Position numbers and translations under genes: made by a program. A DNA stretch of 17,726 bases from UBA7937 sp034419095 (GTDB taxonomy: Bacteria; Chloroflexota; Anaerolineae; UBA7937). Where the stretch lies: the NCBI GenBank assembly GCA_034419095.1, contig DAOULQ010000220.1:1-17726 (forward strand), read 5' to 3'. Positions 14,657-17,726 of the stretch are shown here, one piece after another. The notes under the pieces are model-generated. The model worked only from the letters and a program-made list of their open reading frames with translations. It was not told the DNA's origin and made no database searches. Numbering within the stretch: position 1 is the first letter of the stretch; each line of letters opens with the position of its first letter.

Positions 14657-15031
14657 ATGGCTAAGAAAGCGGCAACTAAGAGAAAGGTGAAGGAAAAAGC
14701 GAAGAAGTTGACCTCGGTAACCTGTGGTTTTTGCCAGGGAAGCGGCAAGGACCCCTTTGGGCTTCTCTCCCCTCTGGCGGCCTGTGGAGCCTGTGGTGGT
14801 ACAGGGCGGGTTGAGGTGGAGGAGCCATACGTCTCCTGTGCTTTCTGTGGAGGGAGGGGTATCCAGCCCCATACTCGCCTGGCCTGCACGGCCTGTATGG
14901 GCAAGGGGGTGATCGCTGTCAAAAAGCCGGTGGAGAGTTGCCCTACTTGCCACGGGCGGGGCAGGGACCCTAAAAAGGATTCAGAATTTTTCTGCACTAC
15001 TTGCTTGGGTGCCGGGGTAGTCTCCATCTAG
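14657..15031 (+). CDS. DnaJ-type zinc-finger protein with six CxxCxGxG motifs
   Basis: A 124-aa protein with a Lys-rich start (about 1-18) and six CxxCxGxG motifs: CGFCQGSG (23), CGACGGTG (43), CAFCGGRG (61), CTACMGKG (77), CPTCHGRG (95) and CTTCLGAG (113). DnaJ has four, which bind two zinc ions, so this is an expanded form able to bind three. Its last 65 residues match the whole of the preceding 76-aa protein, showing tandem duplication. ATG 14657 follows GAGGAGGTGA, which overlaps the preceding stop. There is no J domain. In DnaJ this region helps substrate binding and hand-over to DnaK; here it is a separate protein beside DnaK and a GvpF/L-J fusion. An RNA- or metal-related role is possible but less likely. 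Confidence 0.82.
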   Translation: MAKKAATKRKVKEKAKKLTSVTCGFCQGSGKDPFGLLSPLAACGACGGTGRVEVEEPYVSCAFCGGRGIQPHTRLACTACMGKGVIAVKKPVESCPTCHGRGRDPKKDSEFFCTTCLGAGVVSI

Positions 15032-15071
15032 CAGGAGCAAAGGCGAGGGCCAGGAAACCAACTGCGAACCT

Positions 15072-15094
15072 AAGGCACTAAAGGGATGTGCCTT
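15072..15094. repeat. Small hairpin upstream of gvpG
   Basis: AAGGCAC (15072-15078) pairs with GTGCCTT (15088-15094) around a 9-base loop. Only a TTT follows the stem start, so it is a weak terminator at best. It lies in the 149-base gap between the zinc-finger gene and gvpG, which otherwise shows no feature. Confidence 0.4.
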
Positions 15095-15180
15095 TACAGC
15101 CTGCGTTGTTTTGGTATGGGAGTGGTCACGAAAGGCGGAAAAGCCCGTGGCAACACAGTTGGGGAGAAGGGAGTGGAGCC

Positions 15181-15516
15181 ATGTTTTTCACATCATGGCT
15201 AGAACACCAATTGCTTAAGACGGCGGGTAAGGTACTCGTTGCGCCAGTGACTGTGCCGGTCAAATCTGGAAGTTGGCTGCTGGAGCAAATCCGCAGAGAG
15301 GTGGAGGCAGAGCAACTCGATGGGGACCGCGTCATGCAGCAGTTGATGGAGCTGGAGATCCGCTACGAGATGGAGGAGATCGGGAAGGAAGGGTTCCAGG
15401 TCCAGGAGAAGGAGTTGTTGGAGTGGCTGAACGCCATTCGCGAGTACAAGAAAGATGAGCAGTTTGAGGAAGACGAGGCCTGGTGGCGCAGGGTATTCCC
15501 CGGAGGGTTTGAATAG
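15181..15516 (+). CDS. gvpG: Gas vesicle protein GvpG
   Basis: A 111-aa protein that fits GvpG: a short hydrophobic start (MFFTSWLEHQLL), a Pro/Val/Gly segment (APVTVPVKSGSWLLEQI), then a helical, acidic part with LMELEIRYEMEEIGKEGF and a Glu/Trp-rich tail. The pattern 'two prolines, G-x-W, then L-x-E-L-x-x-x-Y-E-x-x-E-I' is that of the family. GvpG binds GvpF/L and GvpA in early vesicle assembly. ATG 15181 is preferred (GGAGTGGAG directly upstream) over a frame open from 15088 that starts inside a hairpin. Its position after the GvpF/L block is usual for gvp clusters. Confidence 0.85.
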   Translation: MFFTSWLEHQLLKTAGKVLVAPVTVPVKSGSWLLEQIRREVEAEQLDGDRVMQQLMELEIRYEMEEIGKEGFQVQEKELLEWLNAIREYKKDEQFEEDEAWWRRVFPGGFE

Positions 15517-15577
15517 CGGCGAAAGGGGTCAAACTTCCTATTACATTTAACCGCTTCCACATAGAGGAGGATAGAGA

Positions 15578-15973
15578 ATGGCTAAGGAAGAAAAAGAGGA
15601 ATCGGTCCTGGAGCAGATCGAGGCCGCTCGCAGGGCAGCGATACTGAGGAACTGTATCAAGCAGGAGGAAGCCGGGCATTACAGCGAAGCCATCGATGGC
15701 TACCGGCAGATCATCGACCAATATCATAGCACCCCAGAGGAAGCGGAGGCCAGGGAAAGGATGCTGGGCTTGGCCCACCTCTTTCAGAGCAAGGGACAAA
15801 GTTACCGAGCGAAGCACCTTTACTGGCTCCTGGAGCAACTCTATACGCCTCAGAGATTCAATGATGTAAGGGAGGTACGCCGGGCGCGAGTCAAAGAGAT
15901 ACTGGACGAGATCCACGCTGAGAAGCGGGCTGAAGAGGAGCGAGGGGCTAGGCTGGAGACCGAAGGCTTGTAG
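15578..15973 (+). CDS. TPR-like helical protein
   Basis: A 131-aa helical protein. Residues about 30-50 (EEAGHYSEAIDGYRQIIDQY) match a tetratricopeptide helix pair, with a second, weaker pair around ARERMLGLAHLFQSKGQSYR and AKHLYWLLEQLY. TPR-type helices serve as docking surfaces, also for chaperones. The ends are highly charged coiled regions. No cysteines beyond one, no membrane segment. ATG 15578 follows GAGGAGGATAGAG. It lies between gvpG and the minor GvpA-like gene, so it may bridge assembly factors; function otherwise unknown. Confidence 0.7.
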   Translation: MAKEEKEESVLEQIEAARRAAILRNCIKQEEAGHYSEAIDGYRQIIDQYHSTPEEAEARERMLGLAHLFQSKGQSYRAKHLYWLLEQLYTPQRFNDVREVRRARVKEILDEIHAEKRAEEERGARLETEGL

Positions 15974-16152
15974 GGGTTTTGGTCGTCGGGCGCGATGCTC
16001 ATATCGTCCATCTAGGCCTAACAGTGATCTTCCGGGCTAGGCTACCGAGACCTTTCGACTACCGTAGGTTTCGACAGGGATCCAGAAGTCTGGGCAGCAA
16101 AGCCCCGTGGCATCGCTTATAGAGTAAAACTTTACGGAAGGAGATAAGCAAA

Positions 16153-16509
16153 TTGGCTAGAGAATATGTGGAGCCGGACCGGCATGGTACCTTGATCGAT
16201 GTTGTAGACGTCATCTTGGACAAAGGCATGGTGATCAACGCCGACATCGTGGTCTCGGTAGTGGGCGTAGAACTCTTAGGCATCAAGATCAGGGCATCCT
16301 TGGCCTCCTTCGAGACCGCTGCCAGATACGGCCTGGAATTTCCTTCGGGGACCGATATCGAGACACCGGCCTGGGCCGAGGCCCAAATCCCCAAAGAGGA
16401 ATGCCCTCAGTGCAGCAAACGGGTGGTGGCGGCGGAACTGCTGGAAGTGGGTTGTCCCTGGTGTGGCTGGGTTAGCGCCCGGGCTGAAACCAAGGCCATA
16501 GAGGCTTGA
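16153..16509 (+). CDS. GvpA/GvpJ-family minor protein with C-terminal zinc ribbon
   Basis: A 118-aa protein. Residues 12-62 have the GvpA fold: TLIDVVDVILDKGMVINADI, VVSVVGVELLGIKIRASLAS and ETAARYGL, closest in style to the minor GvpJ/GvpM/GvpS wall proteins that sit at vesicle tips or start nucleation. Residues about 80-106 form a zinc ribbon (CPQC 84/87, CPWCGW 101-106). The fusion is unusual for the family. The same ribbon recurs alone in the next two small genes. The start is TTG 16153, with GGAAGGAGATAAG upstream; no better start is in frame. The 179 bases before it show no feature beyond a TTTCGAC direct repeat. Confidence 0.87.
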   Translation: MAREYVEPDRHGTLIDVVDVILDKGMVINADIVVSVVGVELLGIKIRASLASFETAARYGLEFPSGTDIETPAWAEAQIPKEECPQCSKRVVAAELLEVGCPWCGWVSARAETKAIEA

Positions 16510-16587
16510 AAAGAAGTAACATCGCCAGCCAGATATGCGTGAGAACCTGTGCGAGGGCTATATGGTTCGTGAGCAAGAGGCGATGAG

Positions 16588-16797
16588 ATGATATTTATGG
16601 AGCCCTTCTGGATTCTGATAGATGTGATCTCGGGAGCGGTGAAGAAAGAGGGGCAGAAGAGGGCAGATCCGAGATATGTGAAGTGTCTCCGCTGCGGCGA
16701 TTTGGTGTTGAAAAGCGAGGTCAGAAGGAGAGGGGGCTGCTACGCCTGTGGCTGGGTGCCGGGGGCTGAAACGGTGCGAAAAGATGAAAGGGTTTGA
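16588..16797 (+). CDS. Small stand-alone zinc-ribbon protein
   Basis: A 69-aa protein. A short hydrophobic-amphipathic start (MIFMEPFWILIDVISGAV) is followed by a zinc ribbon KCLRCGDLVLKSEV...GGCYACGW with Cys at 33, 36, 51 and 54. It aligns with the ribbon of the GvpA-fold protein before it and with the 28-aa frame after it, sharing CxxC, about 14 residues and CxxCGW. The N-terminal helix faintly recalls the first helix of GvpA (ILIDVI), so it could be a GvpA-fold protein that lost its core. ATG 16588 follows AAGAGG; ATG 16597 is a possible alternative. Function unknown, probably in vesicle assembly. Confidence 0.65.
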   Translation: MIFMEPFWILIDVISGAVKKEGQKRADPRYVKCLRCGDLVLKSEVRRRGGCYACGWVPGAETVRKDERV

Positions 16798-16880
16798 AGG
16801 TCCAATGCCCCCAGTGTGGCTGCCCGGTGCTGAAACGTGAACTCAGCAAAAGGGGGTGTTATCTCTGCGGCTGGAAGTGA
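16794..16880 (+). CDS. Minimal 28-aa zinc-ribbon protein or ribbon fragment
   Basis: From TTG 16794 (overlapping the previous stop as TTGA) the frame reads KVQCPQCGCPVLKRELSKRG then CYLCGWK and stops at 16880. Cys at 5, 8, 10, 22 and 25 match the ribbon in the two preceding genes. It may be a tiny translationally coupled protein, or the displaced C-terminal ribbon of a once longer gene. The ribosome binding site is weak (GAAAGGG very close to the TTG), so translation is uncertain, but the conserved pattern indicates selected coding sequence at some time. Confidence 0.45.
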   Translation: MKVQCPQCGCPVLKRELSKRGCYLCGWK

Positions 16881-16960
16881 TCTCCGCCGAATAGGGAGCA
16901 GTCGCCAACCCGCGGCAGCGCTCTGGCCATCGCAGAGGTAGATTCCTTCAAGAGGGAAGA

Positions 16961-17726
16961 TTGGAAGCAAAACCCGTTCTACTACCATCGAGATACCGCA
17001 AGGCTACTTTGGTAGACCTACTGGACAGGGTCCTGGAGAAAGGGCTGGTGATCAACGCCGACATCATCATCTCCGTGGCCGGCATCCCCCTGCTAGGGGT
17101 TAACCTCAGAGCGGCTCTGGCGGGCATGGAGACCATGCTGAAGTACGGGCTGATGCGGGAGTGGGACGAGCGCACCCGCGAATGGGAGCGGAAAGATATA
17201 AAAAGGAGGGAACCGCTCTTGTTGGCTGAGGAGGAGATCCTCCTACGGATGTATGGAGCCCATTGGCATAGCAAAGGTATCTACCGCGCTTGGCAACCTG
17301 GACATCTATACCTCACCAACAAGAGGCTGTTCTTGTTTCGCACCGAGCCTGGGCAGATGCTCTTTGAAACCGCCCTGGAGAAGATCAAAGGCTTAGCCAT
17401 CAAGAGAGAGGCTCACTTCACGGGCATCGAGCGAGATATGGTTTACCTCACCCTCAACCCTGAAAGAGTAGCCCATCTCTATGCCGAGAGGCCAAGGGAA
17501 CTTCAAGAGGCCATTCGGGGGAAGGTGAAGATGTTAGGCTTTCCTTTGGATGAGGACCCTGTGCTCTCTCCCATCGATGCGGAGGTAGATAGGCTCCTTA
17601 GGGAAGATGAAATAACCGCTGAGGCCAAGATCTGGTATCAACTCCCCGCCTCTGGCATCAGGGGAGAAACCTGGAGGCCAGGTCGGCTGTATCTAACTAA
17701 CGAGCGTCTCTTTTGGTGGTGTAATG
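16961..17726 (+). CDS. GvpA-fold protein fused to tandem GRAM-like domains (3' partial)
   Basis: The frame is open from TTG 16961 to the window edge, giving 255 residues. Residues 15-64 are a GvpA-type fold: ATLVDLLDRVLEKGLVINAD, IIISVAGIPLLGVNLRAALA and ETMLKYGL, close to the minor wall protein at 16153. After a charged linker come two GRAM/PH-like repeats: the first about 88-190 with GHLYLTNKRLFLF at 114-126, the second starting about 213 with GRLYLTNERLFWW at 241-253 and cut by the edge. The 'G-x-LYLTNxRLxF' strand pair is characteristic of GRAM domains, which bind lipids or proteins. The TTG has only GAGGG four bases upstream, and no other start is in frame before the stop at 16892. The fusion could anchor nascent vesicles to membrane or to a partner; inference. 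Confidence 0.82.
   Translation, partial: MEAKPVLLPSRYRKATLVDLLDRVLEKGLVINADIIISVAGIPLLGVNLRAALAGMETMLKYGLMREWDERTREWERKDIKRREPLLLAEEEILLRMYGAHWHSKGIYRAWQPGHLYLTNKRLFLFRTEPGQMLFETALEKIKGLAIKREAHFTGIERDMVYLTLNPERVAHLYAERPRELQEAIRGKVKMLGFPLDEDPVLSPIDAEVDRLLREDEITAEAKIWYQLPASGIRGETWRPGRLYLTNERLFWWCN

Overview
The window is a gas-vesicle (gvp) gene cluster on the + strand of a bacterium. It has canonical sigma70-type promoters (TTGACA/TATTAT-like, 17-bp spacers), strong AAGGAGGTG ribosome binding sites, intrinsic terminators and a cyclic-di-GMP-I riboswitch, all of which point to Bacteria. The composition and gene style (CDC48-like ATPase, GvpH-type Hsp20 proteins, transposase tail) would suit Chloroflexota or a similar anaerobic lineage, but that placement is inference.

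Layout. 1-334: tail of an integrase/transposase, cut by the window edge. 518-1349: a zinc-ribbon/Hsp20 protein facing a decayed J-domain gene on the - strand. 1454-5899: a first operon with its own promoter and overlapping palindromic operator: AbrB-like regulator, GvpH-like Hsp20, a 223-aa protein of unknown function and a two-ring CDC48-like AAA+ ATPase. 5900-7094: 1.2 kb without protein genes but full of RNA control: a probable promoter with a structured, terminator-ended RNA; a promoter with a c-di-GMP-I riboswitch and terminator; a second promoter with a leader that can form antiterminator or terminator; and a GC-rich leader with alternative hairpins. 7095-8218: two gvpA genes encoding identical proteins, then a short gvpC with 33-residue repeats. 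8541-9819: gvpN and a small coiled-coil protein. 10066-15031: a tightly coupled block of gvpH, dnaK, GvpF/L with a C-terminal J domain, a second GvpF/L and two DnaJ-type zinc-finger proteins. 15181-17726: gvpG, a TPR-like protein, a GvpA-fold protein with a zinc ribbon, two stand-alone copies of that zinc ribbon, and a GvpA-fold protein fused to GRAM-like domains that runs off the end.

How it fits together. GvpA forms the gas-vesicle wall, GvpC stiffens it, and GvpN, GvpF/L, GvpG and minor GvpA-like proteins nucleate and assemble it. The notable feature is a complete-looking proteostasis kit inside the cluster: Hsp70, a J domain delivered by GvpF/L, DnaJ zinc fingers on separate small proteins, three Hsp20-like proteins and a CDC48-like unfoldase. 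The best candidate for a new system is this split Hsp70/DnaJ machine apparently dedicated to gas-vesicle assembly, placed under c-di-GMP riboswitch control and a local AbrB-like regulator. No gvpK, gvpO or grpE was seen in the window; they may lie beyond it.
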